The notes beneath the pieces are model-generated. The model did no database searches. It was not told the origin of the DNA and was given only the letters and a program-made list of their open reading frames with translations. Below, in pieces: positions 16,064 to 23,476 of a stretch of 26,332 bases of DNA (positions are counted from its first letter, which is position 1; each line of letters begins with the position of its first letter). Source of the DNA: JBCBTJ01 sp964597685 (GTDB taxonomy: Bacteria; Pseudomonadota; Alphaproteobacteria; Caulobacterales; Hyphomonadaceae); the NCBI GenBank assembly GCA_964597685.1, contig CAZQZC010000021.1:1-26332 (forward strand). The letters are read 5' to 3'. The translations under genes were made by a program, and so were the position numbers.

Positions 16064-17407
16064 ATGACGCCTGTCCAAGAATCTTCCGAACCGGCGACGA
16101 ACGACGAATCCGGCGTGTTTTCCGCGATCCGCGGGCCGACGATTTTCGGGGCGTTCGTGCTGACCGTATTTATCGGGGTGTTCTTCGTTTGGGGCGGGTT
16201 CGCGCCCCTTGCCGGCGGGGCCATCGCGCCGGGCTTGATAAGCCCCGAGGGCAGCCGGCGCACGGTGCAGCATCTTGAGGGCGGCATTATCGAGACATTC
16301 GAGGTCCGTGACGGCGACGACGTCCAAGTGGGCGATCCCTTGGTAATCCTACGGGCGACTCAAGCGCGCGCGGGGTTTCAGGTCTTGCTCGGACAAAAAC
16401 GGGTCTTGGCGGCCCAGCGCGCCCGTCTGCGCAGCGAACAGGCTGATCTGCGCGCGCCCGTCTACCCGGATTGGCTCTTGGCCGAAGGCGACGCGTTAGA
16501 CGATGTTCGTGAGCTGCTGGACAGTCAGACTGAATTGTTCGAGCGGCGCGCGGAACTGCACGCGAACCGGCAATCGGTGGTTCGTCAGCGGATCGCTCAG
16601 CTGGACGCGGAAATCGCCGGGCTGCGCGAACAGATTGACGCTCAAGACCGGCGTTCAGTGCTCATACGAAGCGAGATCGAGGATATCTCCGCACTCGTCA
16701 ACAAAGGGCTGGCGCCCCGTCCGAGGCTATTGGCGCTGCAGCGCGAGCAAGCGTCGATTGACGAGCAGCGGGCCGGGGCTGTCGCCGGGATCGCGCGTGC
16801 GGAGCAGGCGATCGGCGAGTCGCAGGTGCAAATCCTAGCAGCTGATTCCCAACGCTTGGACGAAGTCGCACAAGAATTAAACGAGGTTCAGGCTGAGCTC
16901 GCTGAGGTCAATGAACGGCTCTTGGCCAGCGAAGACGTGCTCGACCGAACCGTTGTCACGGCTCCTATCTCCGGCACCGTGGTCAATCGTCGGTTCACGA
17001 CCACGGGCGGAGTTATCCGGCCTGGCGAGCCCATACTCGACATCGTCCCGGACGACGAAGCCCTGATCATTGAGGCGCGCTTGTCGCCTTTGGACATTGA
17101 CTCAGTCCAGACTGGGCAAGACGCCACTGTTCATCTCTCGGCGCTGCAGCAGCGCAATCTTCCCCGTGTCGACGGTGAAGTGCTCGACGTGTCGGCCGAT
17201 GCGCTGTCAAATGAAACGACTGGCGAATCGTATTTTCGCGTGCGCGTCCGGGTCGACCGGGACCAGCTTGCTGAGTTGGGCGTAGACGACGAGATCAGCG
17301 TCGGCATGCCGGCGGAGGTCCTGATCCTGACCGGGGAGCGCACGATGCTTGAGTATCTGGTGGCGCCGCTGTCCGGCTCCTTTCGCAATGCGATGCGGGA
17401 GCAATAG
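16064..17407 (+). CDS. HlyD-family periplasmic adaptor of type I secretion
   Basis: Bridges the ABC exporter to the outer-membrane channel. The protein is 447 residues: a short cytosolic tail, one membrane helix (IFGAFVLTVFIGVFFVWGGF, about residues 27-46), then the conserved SRRTVQHLEGGIIETFEVRDGD biotinyl/lipoyl-like half-motif, a long coiled-coil hairpin (about 115-290, rich in Gln, Glu, Arg and Leu), the returning lipoyl half TVVTAPISGTVVNRRF and a beta-barrel end ESYFRVRVRVDRDQL. AAGGA lies 8-10 bases before the ATG. It forms an operon with the exporter. No RTX substrate or TolC gene is present in the window. It ends 10 bases from the convergent thpR stop. Confidence 0.94.
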   Translation: MTPVQESSEPATNDESGVFSAIRGPTIFGAFVLTVFIGVFFVWGGFAPLAGGAIAPGLISPEGSRRTVQHLEGGIIETFEVRDGDDVQVGDPLVILRATQARAGFQVLLGQKRVLAAQRARLRSEQADLRAPVYPDWLLAEGDALDDVRELLDSQTELFERRAELHANRQSVVRQRIAQLDAEIAGLREQIDAQDRRSVLIRSEIEDISALVNKGLAPRPRLLALQREQASIDEQRAGAVAGIARAEQAIGESQVQILAADSQRLDEVAQELNEVQAELAEVNERLLASEDVLDRTVVTAPISGTVVNRRFTTTGGVIRPGEPILDIVPDDEALIIEARLSPLDIDSVQTGQDATVHLSALQQRNLPRVDGEVLDVSADALSNETTGESYFRVRVRVDRDQLAELGVDDEISVGMPAEVLILTGERTMLEYLVAPLSGSFRNAMREQ

Positions 17408-17416
17408 GCTCCGAAC

Positions 17417-17947
17417 TTACGCAAGCGGATAATCCGCCAGCGGCGTATAGCGGCTGGGGCCCTTGCCGAGATGGCTTGAGTAGAGGTGGAACATGTCGAC
17501 CCAGAACGGTTCGGACCGAAACGCGGCGTTGCGTTCGGCGAAAGCTGACGCGTCCGTCAAAGAAACGGCGTGACAATAGGCCAACGTCACATGCGGTCGG
17601 TATTGGCGCCGCTCCGGCGGCAAGCCAAGACGGCGCGCGGCCCGTTCGCACTCTCCCGCAAGGTCCGAAAGCTCTGCGCATGGCGTGACGCCAACCCAAA
17701 GCGCATCCGGTTCGCGGCGGCCGAACCATCCGGCGCCGTCGAGCGAGATTTGGAAGGGGCGGGCGCTAATGCGCGAAATCTCGTCGTCCAAGTCCCGTGC
17801 AAGCCCGCCTGCAACATCGCCGAAAAAACGCAGAGTGATATGGAAATTCTCAACCGGCCGCCAGGACGCGCCCGGCACGCCGCGCTGCAGCCCGGTCAGT
17901 CGATCCGACAGGTCCTGCGGGATGGAGATGGCAGTGAACAGGCGCAT
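17417..17947 (-). CDS. thpR: RNA 2',3'-cyclic phosphodiesterase (2'-5' RNA ligase family)
   Basis: Two-histidine phosphoesterase of the 2H family; relatives hydrolyse RNA 2',3'-cyclic phosphates to 2'-phosphomonoesters and can ligate tRNA halves in vitro. The protein is 176 residues starting MRLFTAISIPQDLSDRL. The two catalytic HxT motifs are NFHITLRFFGDV (about residue 36) and RPHVTLAYCHAV (about residue 118), with the expected spacing. The tail VDMFHLYSSHLGKGPSRYTPL is typical of the family. It is convergent with the HlyD gene and lies just downstream of DUF2853 and its hairpin terminator, so it probably has its own promoter in the 17948-18022 gap. Physiological role is not known. Confidence 0.92.
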   Translation of the reverse strand: MRLFTAISIPQDLSDRLTGLQRGVPGASWRPVENFHITLRFFGDVAGGLARDLDDEISRISARPFQISLDGAGWFGRREPDALWVGVTPCAELSDLAGECERAARRLGLPPERRQYRPHVTLAYCHAVSLTDASAFAERNAAFRSEPFWVDMFHLYSSHLGKGPSRYTPLADYPLA

Positions 17948-17970
17948 TTGGACCGTTCATAATGACAAGA

Positions 17971-17992
17971 AACCCGGCATTCCCGCCGGGTT
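17971..17992 (-). terminator. Probable rho-independent terminator of the DUF2853 gene
   Basis: A perfect 8-bp stem AACCCGGC / GCCGGGTT closes a 6-base loop. On the minus strand it is followed by a short T-rich run (TTTCTTGTCATT) and lies about 30 bases after the DUF2853 stop. It also lies within 25 bases upstream of the thpR start, so it should insulate thpR from the upstream gene. Confidence 0.7.
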
Positions 17993-18022
17993 CCAAAATT
18001 CACCCCAAGAAAAAATACGCGC

Positions 18023-18355
18023 TTATCCCGCAAGATGGTCGAGTTTTTCGAAGTGCTCCGCGAGGAGGTAATAAAACGTCACGCGTGATTTGTTCCCGCC
18101 TTCGGGTTTTAGCTTCTCGCAGATCGCTTGGATTGCGCCGTCCAAGTCGGCGTTGGAGTGTGCCAAAGACAGTTTGCCGCGCAGCCACTTTTCGCGAACT
18201 CGATCAAGTTCCGTTTGGTCTGAACAACTCACCAGGGATGAGTCTCGGTTGCGTAGGGCGATGCCCAGGTGGCCGACAATCTTCTCCGCAGCCTTTTGGT
18301 TGTATCCCTTTGCGTACTTTTGGATGTTCTCTTCGTATTTTGAGGCGTCAGCCAT
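18023..18355 (-). CDS. DUF2853 family protein
   Basis: A 110-residue, charged, soluble and mainly helical protein with the DUF2853 pattern: YAKGYNQKAAEKIV near the start, a middle section with SLVSCSDQTELDRVREKWL, and LDGAIQAICEKL then NKSRVTFYYLLAEHF at the end. The function of the family is unknown. The ATG at 18355 has a strong ribosome binding site (GGGGAGG, then 7 bases). It appears monocistronic, with a hairpin terminator behind it and a divergent Bax inhibitor-1 family gene in front. Family recognition rests on memory of the C-terminal pattern. Confidence 0.8.
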   Translation of the reverse strand: MADASKYEENIQKYAKGYNQKAAEKIVGHLGIALRNRDSSLVSCSDQTELDRVREKWLRGKLSLAHSNADLDGAIQAICEKLKPEGGNKSRVTFYYLLAEHFEKLDHLAG

Positions 18356-18633
18356 GGTGTTTCCTCCCCTGAAAGACGCAGCTCCGATCTGTTGAGCCTA
18401 CGCCAGATCAGTCAGCCTATGCAGGCGCGACATAATGTCAATTTCTCGTGATTCGATCGTGCGACGCCGTTTCGGGAGATTGGCCGCGGGGCGAACGCGT
18501 CGGTCAAACTTTTGAATACTTAATCCACTTGGGCGGGCTTCTTGCCTTTGTCCCGCTTGCGTATCGGGCCTTTCACGCCGATATTACCACCGAGCCGCGC
18601 TTGCGCGGTGCAACGCTTCAAAGAGGAAGTCAA
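18356..18633. other. Divergent intergenic region between DUF2853 and the BI-1 family gene
   Basis: A 278-base gap that must hold two outward promoters. The BI-1 side has a ribosome binding site AGAGGAAG just before its ATG, and a small hairpin CCGCGC-TTG-GCGCGG-like stretch near 18594-18607. An open frame from 18448 runs into the BI-1 gene but has no family likeness. I could not assign promoter boxes with confidence. Confidence 0.45.
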
Positions 18634-19410
18634 ATGAACGACTACAACCGGTCCTTCAACGTCGCGGCCGGTCGCGGCCGTGCCATGGACATGTCTTCGG
18701 ACGCCGGGCTCCGCGCCTTTATGCTGGGCGTCTATAACAAACTTGCGCTGGGACTGCTCCTGTCGGGCGTGCTCGCATATGCGGCTGGTTCGATCCCGGA
18801 GGTCACCCAGCTCGTGTTCGGCACACCCCTGCGCTACGTGGTTCAGTTCGGCCCCATCGGCCTGATCTTGATCTCCATGTTTGCGATGCGCAATCCATCC
18901 CCAGCCGGATCCGCAGCTTTGTATTGGGGCGTGGTGACGCTGATCGGCCTTGGGCTGGGCGTTTGGGTGTTCGCCGCACAGACCGGCGCAGTGCTTGAAA
19001 CACGCGGCGGACGCAACATGGCCGTCGATTTCCTGACAATTGGGAAGGCGTTCTTCATCACCGCATCGTCGTTCGGCGCGCTGTCGCTTTTCGGTTATAC
19101 GACCAAACGAAACCTGTCGGGCCTCGGCAGCTTTATGATCATGGGACTGTGGGGCGTGGTCGGGCTCAGCTTGATCAGCTTCTTCTTCCCGCCTTCGGGA
19201 CTGATGGAAACGTTGATCATGGGCGCTGTTCTGCTCTTGTCAGCTGGTTTGATCGCCTGGGAGACGCAGGAGCTGAAAGAAGGATATTACCAGCTCAGTG
19301 GAGACGAGCGCTCGCTCGCCGTGATGACCAATTGGGGCGCACTGAACTTCTATATCAGCTTCATCAATATGTTCCGCATCATCCTGATGTTTCTGTCGTC
19401 CCGAGAATAA
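18634..19410 (+). CDS. Bax inhibitor-1 / YccA family membrane protein
   Basis: Integral inner-membrane protein of the BI-1 (TMBIM) family; bacterial members include YccA, which modulates FtsH, and BsYetJ, a pH-sensitive calcium leak channel. The protein is 258 residues with about seven membrane helices: AFMLGVYNKLALGLLLSGVL first, then FGPIGLILISMFAM, ALYWGVVTLIGLGLGVWVFA, FFITASSFGALSLFGYTTKR, MIMGLWGVVGLSLISFFF, LIMGAVLLLSAGLIAWETQ and a final FYISFINMFRIILMFL. The ATG at 18634 follows AGAGGAAG by 5-6 bases. A 20-residue hydrophilic N-terminus precedes the first helix, as in alphaproteobacterial relatives. It is monocistronic with a clear terminator. Confidence 0.92.
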   Translation: MNDYNRSFNVAAGRGRAMDMSSDAGLRAFMLGVYNKLALGLLLSGVLAYAAGSIPEVTQLVFGTPLRYVVQFGPIGLILISMFAMRNPSPAGSAALYWGVVTLIGLGLGVWVFAAQTGAVLETRGGRNMAVDFLTIGKAFFITASSFGALSLFGYTTKRNLSGLGSFMIMGLWGVVGLSLISFFFPPSGLMETLIMGAVLLLSAGLIAWETQELKEGYYQLSGDERSLAVMTNWGALNFYISFINMFRIILMFLSSRE

Positions 19411-19435
19411 GTCGAGACGCATCATCCAATGAGAG

Positions 19436-19463
19436 AGCCCCGGTCCGTTGGCCGGGGCTTTTT
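19436..19463 (+). terminator. Rho-independent terminator of the BI-1 family gene
   Basis: AGCCCCGG, an 8-base loop, CCGGGGCT and then TTTT. The stem is perfect and GC-rich, 25 bases after the stop codon. It touches the stop codon of the convergent DUF2794 gene; on the minus strand the hairpin lacks a T-run, so it mainly serves the plus strand. Confidence 0.9.
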
Positions 19464-19799
19464 CTATTCGACAACGCGAAACCGCCGCGCGTCAAAGACT
19501 TTCAGAACAGAGGGCAGTTCGTGCCCGCGGCGAAGAACCTGGCCGGCCATGCCGCTCACGACATATTGCCCCTGTTTTCGGGCAAGCGCCGGCACCTTCT
19601 CAATCCGCCAGGTCGGCGCTTCCGAAGCGTGACGGTAGATCGCAAAGATCGCCCGGTCCTTCAGCATGCCGATGGCGTAATCCCGTGCGTCGCCATGGGC
19701 GACCAATCGACCATAAACGCCGAGGATTCGATCTAGCTCGCTTCGATGAAATGCGATTTTCGGTTCAGAGCGGAAGTTTGACGCGCTATCAGTCTGCAT
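19464..19799 (-). CDS. DUF2794 family protein
   Basis: A small soluble protein of 111 residues from the ATG at 19799 (a GTG at 19829 would give 121). The DUF2794 pattern is clear: IAFHRSELDRILGVYGRLVA, RDYAIGMLKDRAIFAIYRHA, the middle RIEKVPALARKQGQYVV and a final VLRRGHELPSVLKVFDARRF. The family is almost confined to Alphaproteobacteria and has no known function. No strong ribosome binding site is seen for either start. Its upstream region contains the inverted repeat and G-quadruplex motif reported separately, 137 bases before the start codon. Confidence 0.85.
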   Translation of the reverse strand: MQTDSASNFRSEPKIAFHRSELDRILGVYGRLVAHGDARDYAIGMLKDRAIFAIYRHASEAPTWRIEKVPALARKQGQYVVSGMAGQVLRRGHELPSVLKVFDARRFRVVE

Positions 19800-20104
19800 A
19801 GGTCCGATAATGCTAAGTCCTTTATCCACAGCTTCGCGCGCGATTTCCGCTCATCATGACGACTTTGTAATGCGCGCCTTTAATTCGCCCCAATCTGGGC
19901 ACGGCTTCGCCTCCTCGACAACCCACTTTCTCCTCGTCGGGCGGCGGTCTTTATCAGGCTTCCCAGACCCATCAGCCCCCCAGCCCCCTGGGACGCTTGG
20001 TCTCTGCCGCCCGACACACTTCCAAAACGTCATGAGTTTCGGGACGTCGGGAATTCAAAGCGCCGGAGTTACACCATTTTCACGACGGCGTGGTAGCCCG
20101 CAGC
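19800..20104. other. Divergent gap between DUF2794 and the Gld-like ABC genes
   Basis: A 305-base non-coding gap with promoters expected in both directions. A plus-strand open frame of about 100 codons crosses it but is proline- and serine-rich low-quality sequence with no family likeness. The main content is an inverted repeat with a guanine-rich interior (19936-20015). A smaller GCCC-CAATCT-GGGC hairpin lies at about 19887-19900. Confidence 0.6.
19936..20015. repeat. 10-bp perfect inverted repeat enclosing a G-quadruplex motif
   Basis: GTCGGGCGGC at 19936-19945 is matched perfectly by GCCGCCCGAC at 20006-20015. The 60-base interior has on the minus strand four guanine tracts (5, 6, 3 and 3 G) with loops CT, CTGAT and TCT (19962-19988), which meets the usual G3+N1-7 definition. 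Inside are also GGTCT (19946), AGACC (19965) and GGTCT (19999), allowing alternative pairings, and a CCCAG-CCCC-CTGGG hairpin. It does not resemble SRP RNA, RNase P RNA or tmRNA. It may be a structured leader of DUF2794, a small RNA, or a regulatory DNA element. Confidence 0.6.
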
Positions 20105-20836
20105 ATGCTTGAACTGAAAGGACTGTCGAAGACGTTTGTGGGACGGCGCGCCGTTCGCAGCGTCGACCTGATCCTTCAACAGGGTGAAGTCCTCGGCTTC
20201 CTCGGCCCGAACGGGGCTGGCAAGTCCACAACAATGCGGATGATCGCCGGCGTCCTGGAGCCTGATTCCGGCGATGCGCTCATCGGCGGGCGCTCCATAG
20301 TGTTGGAACGGCGCGCGGCCCAGGCCAAGCTTGGATATCTGCCTGAAGGCGCGCCCGCCCATGGCGATACGACCGCGCGCGCCTTTCTCGATTTCGTCGC
20401 CGACGCACGGGGCCTGCGGGGCGAGGCGCGACGCACCGCGATTGATCGAGCCATCGCAGACGCCCGAATCACGTCTGTGTTCGACCGACGGATCGGAGAT
20501 CTGTCCAAGGGGTACAAACGGCGCGTGGGCCTCGCCGCCGCCATTCTCCACGACCCGCCAGTCCTCGTGCTCGACGAGCCGACAGATGGCCTGGACCCCA
20601 ATCAGAAACGCGCCGTCCGGGCCCTCATCGCACGGATGGCGCCGCAGAAATCGATCTTGATCTCCACCCACACTTTGGAAGAGGTCACCGCGATGTGCAC
20701 GCGATCCGTCATCATCGATCGCGGCCGCGTCGTCGCCGACATGCGCCCGGACGAGCTTGAAGCGCGCGGCGGGGACGGGGGCTTGGAACGCGCATTCTTC
20801 GATCTCACCGATCAAACGGAAGCTGACGCGTCATGA
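20105..20836 (+). CDS. ABC transporter ATP-binding protein (GldA-like)
   Basis: ATPase of an ABC-2 type transporter. From the ATG at 20105 it is 243 residues (a GTG at 20090 would add five). Motifs in order: Walker A FLGPNGAGKSTTMRMIAGVL, the Q-loop region LGYLPEGAPAHGDTTARAFL, signature LSKGYKRRVGLAAAILHDP, Walker B VLVLDEPTDGLDPNQ and H-loop LISTHTLEE. The LSKGY signature form is typical of the GldA/CcmA-like group. It starts a four-gene unit: its TGA overlaps the permease ATG by 3 bases. The same gene set (ATPase, permease, GldG-like, DUF4340) recurs in many non-gliding bacteria; its cargo is unknown. Confidence 0.9.
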   Translation: MLELKGLSKTFVGRRAVRSVDLILQQGEVLGFLGPNGAGKSTTMRMIAGVLEPDSGDALIGGRSIVLERRAAQAKLGYLPEGAPAHGDTTARAFLDFVADARGLRGEARRTAIDRAIADARITSVFDRRIGDLSKGYKRRVGLAAAILHDPPVLVLDEPTDGLDPNQKRAVRALIARMAPQKSILISTHTLEEVTAMCTRSVIIDRGRVVADMRPDELEARGGDGGLERAFFDLTDQTEADAS

Positions 20837-21588
20837 GAGATTTGACGGGCGCTTTCAGCGGCTTGAACGCCGTCTATCTCCGCGAAGCGCGCGCCTATTT
20901 CGGCTCGCCGATCGCTTATGTTTTTATCGCCGTCTTCTTGATTGCGCTTGGCGTATTCACCTGGGAGGCGGCGGACTTTTTCGATGCCGGCCGCGCGGAT
21001 CTGAGCGGGTTCTTCGTCTGGCATCCCTGGCTATTCATGGTGTTCATGCCAGCGCTGGGCATGCGGCTGTGGGCCGAGGAACGCGCCGCCGGCACAGACG
21101 AACTTCTGTTCTCCCTGCCCCTGGGGACGGCTGGACTCGTTTTAGGGAAATTGTTCGCCGCGTGGACCGTCGCGGCGATCGCCCTGGCTTTGACCTTTCC
21201 GATGTGGGCGACCGTCAACTATCTCGGCGAGCCCGACAATGCTTCAATCGCGCTCGCCTATGCGATGAGCTTCCTCATGGCTGGAGCTTACTTGGCGATT
21301 GGAGAAGCGGTGTCTGCGTTGGCGCGAAGCCAGGTGACGGCCTATGTGGCGAGTATTGTTGTGGCGTTTGTGTTCACCGTCGCCGGCTGGCCGCTTGTTC
21401 TCTCCGGCGTTTCGGGACTTCTAGGGCCTGCGGCGGCGGACGCTGTCGCGACGTTTTCGTTCCTGACCCATTTCGATGCGGCGCAACGTGGTGTCTTGGA
21501 ACTCCGATCCGTCCTGTATTTCTTGGGCTTTATCGGCCTGTGGTGCTATCTGAGCGGCCTTTGGGCGACGCGAACCCGGAGGGCCTGA
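20833..21588 (+). CDS. ABC-2 type permease (GldF-like)
   Basis: Membrane subunit of 251 residues with about six helices. The start MRDLTGAFSGLNAVYLREARAYF leads into the first helix AYVFIAVFLIALGVFTW. Features typical of the GldF group are MVFMPALGMRLWAEERAAGT and TDELLFSLPL, followed by VLGKLFAAWTVAAIALALTF. It overlaps the ATPase by 4 bases (ATGA) and is followed 4 bases later by the GldG-like gene, so the three are almost certainly co-translated. Transport substrate cannot be read from the sequence. Confidence 0.88.
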   Translation: MRDLTGAFSGLNAVYLREARAYFGSPIAYVFIAVFLIALGVFTWEAADFFDAGRADLSGFFVWHPWLFMVFMPALGMRLWAEERAAGTDELLFSLPLGTAGLVLGKLFAAWTVAAIALALTFPMWATVNYLGEPDNASIALAYAMSFLMAGAYLAIGEAVSALARSQVTAYVASIVVAFVFTVAGWPLVLSGVSGLLGPAAADAVATFSFLTHFDAAQRGVLELRSVLYFLGFIGLWCYLSGLWATRTRRA

Positions 21589-21592
21589 CGCC

Positions 21593-23476
21593 GTGACGCG
21601 CCGCCGTTTCGCCGTGTTCGCAACTTTGCTGGCCGGACTTGTGTTCGTCTTGGCGAACCTGTTGGTGCAGCCGCGATTGACGTGGGCTCGCTACGATCTC
21701 ACTGAAAACAGGCTTTTCACGGTCAGCGCCGGCACCCGTGCGACCTTGGAGGACTTGTCCGAGCCGATTGAACTGACCTTCGCCTATTCCGGGGCGGTTG
21801 GTCAGGAATACCCCGCAATTCGCGCCTACGCCGAGCGGGTGAGGGAATTGCTGACGGCGTATCGGGCTCTGTCTGGCGGTCGGCTTCGCATCGTTGAAAT
21901 AGACCCGCGCCCGTTTTCCGAGGCGGAGGACGTCGCTCTGGCCGCCGGCTTGACCGCCGTCCGCACGGACCAGCAGGACCCCCTGTATCTGGGGATCGTC
22001 GGGGTGAACGCAGTCGACGATCAGCTTGTCATTCCGTTTCTCGCGCCCGAGCGGGAAACATCGCTGGAATACGATCTGACGAGGATGATCGCACGACTGA
22101 ATGATCCGGAGCCGCCAACATTGGCGATCGTGTCGTCGCTCCAAGGCATGACGGGCGATGGTCGCGAGTCCGGCTATTTTGTTCTTCGGGAATTGGCCAA
22201 GTCATATCGTATCGTGTCTCTTCCCGACGATTTCATTGAGGTGCCGCCCGACGTTGACGTTGTTCTAGCGGCGCATGCGACGGGGTTGTCCGACGCCCAA
22301 TGGGATAAGGTCGACCAGTTCATCTTAGCTGGCGGACGGGCCTTGTTTTTGGTCGATCCTGCAGCCAAAGCGGCGATTTCTGGCGGCGTCTTTAACGCCG
22401 GTCCGCGAATTCTTCGGTCCGATTTGGGGCCTCTCGGCGACCATTGGGGGATTCAGTTATCTGACGGCGTGGTCGCCGACGCCGCGAATGCGCTGCCCGT
22501 CGAAGTGCGCGCCGACGACGGTCGGGTGAGCGTTGTTGGTCAGCCGCTCTTTTTCGCGACGCCGCCGGCTCTGATGTCGGACGAGGATTTGGCGACCTCG
22601 TCTTTGACCCGGTCGATCAATTTCGGCGCGCCGGGCGCGCTGGCGATTGAGCCCGTCGACGGTCTCCAAGCCACGATACTCGTCGAGACAAGTGCCGCCC
22701 CGTCTTGGATATCTGCTGATTTCGCCGCAATCGACGTCGACCCGTCGGAGGTGATCCGGATTTACGAGGCGCAGGAGCAATCGTTGCCCTTGGCGATCCG
22801 ACTGACCGGCCGGTTCACCAGCGCCTTTCCGAATGGGCCGCCGGCGCCGGATGTGGGCGACGATCCCGTGCGTGCCGAGCTTGCCCGCGCAGCGGCGGGC
22901 GACCTGAGCGAGCGGCGCGTCGAAGCGAACGCGCCAGGCGACGTCATCATCATCGCAGACGCGGACATCCTGGACGACGGCTTCTACGTGAACCCGCAAG
23001 TGGGCGAACCCATCGCGGACAACGCTGCTTTCGTGCTCAACGCAATAGACAATCTCGCGGGCGGCTCAAGTCTCGTCGGTCTCCGGTCACGGGCGCCGTC
23101 GCGGCGACCGATGCTTCGCGTGGACCGCCTGCGCGCGGAGGCTCAAGAGCGCTACTTCGAACAGCAGGCGCGCTTGGAATCGCGATTGAGCGAGAGCACG
23201 CGGCGACTGGAGGAATTACAGGAGATCGGCGCCTCTGGCGGCTTCTTTTCGGGAGACCTCGACGCCGACCTTACCGAGGCCGAGAGGGCCGAATTGATTC
23301 GCCTCCGCGAAGATATCGTGCAGACGCGCGAGGGCTTACGCGAGATCGAGCGAGATTTTCGTCGAGGGATCGACGGTCTCGAAGCTCGGCTTAAGGCGCT
23401 GAACATTTGGGGCGGCCCCATGGCTGTGGCGATCGCTGCATTCCTCGTGTGGCGCCGGAGGGGGCGAAGCAATTGA
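21593..23476 (+). CDS. GldG-family ABC transporter auxiliary protein
   Basis: A 627-residue protein with a GTG start, an N-terminal membrane anchor (VFATLLAGLVFVLANLLVQP), a large extracytoplasmic GldG/IFT52-like region (YDLTENRLFTVSAGTRATLE near the start; LAIVSSLQGM and RALFLVDPAA in the middle; DVIIIADADILDDGFY and NAAFVLNAIDNLAGG later), a coiled coil (about 515-605, with RLESRLSESTRRLEELQEI) and a C-terminal helix GGPMAVAIAAFLVWRRRGR. This is the layout of GldG in the gliding ABC system, where GldF and GldG may be fused. Here it is separate. The stop overlaps the next start by 1 base. Function outside Bacteroidetes is unknown. Confidence 0.87.
   Translation: MTRRRFAVFATLLAGLVFVLANLLVQPRLTWARYDLTENRLFTVSAGTRATLEDLSEPIELTFAYSGAVGQEYPAIRAYAERVRELLTAYRALSGGRLRIVEIDPRPFSEAEDVALAAGLTAVRTDQQDPLYLGIVGVNAVDDQLVIPFLAPERETSLEYDLTRMIARLNDPEPPTLAIVSSLQGMTGDGRESGYFVLRELAKSYRIVSLPDDFIEVPPDVDVVLAAHATGLSDAQWDKVDQFILAGGRALFLVDPAAKAAISGGVFNAGPRILRSDLGPLGDHWGIQLSDGVVADAANALPVEVRADDGRVSVVGQPLFFATPPALMSDEDLATSSLTRSINFGAPGALAIEPVDGLQATILVETSAAPSWISADFAAIDVDPSEVIRIYEAQEQSLPLAIRLTGRFTSAFPNGPPAPDVGDDPVRAELARAAAGDLSERRVEANAPGDVIIIADADILDDGFYVNPQVGEPIADNAAFVLNAIDNLAGGSSLVGLRSRAPSRRPMLRVDRLRAEAQERYFEQQARLESRLSESTRRLEELQEIGASGGFFSGDLDADLTEAERAELIRLREDIVQTREGLREIERDFRRGIDGLEARLKALNIWGGPMAVAIAAFLVWRRRGRSN

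Noticed and set aside
19936..20015. A known housekeeping RNA (SRP RNA, RNase P RNA, tmRNA or 6S RNA)
   Set aside because: The SRP GGAAG loop, RNase P core and tmRNA tRNA-like ends are absent; 6S RNA could not be supported from the sequence, though it cannot be fully excluded.
19810..20112. A 100-codon plus-strand frame across the DUF2794/ABC gap
   Set aside because: Low-complexity Pro/Ser-rich translation, no ribosome binding site, and it overlaps the inverted repeat that better explains the region.
20069..20815. A 248-codon minus-strand frame opposite the GldA-like ATPase
   Set aside because: The ATPase motifs on the plus strand are complete; the antisense product has no recognisable domain.
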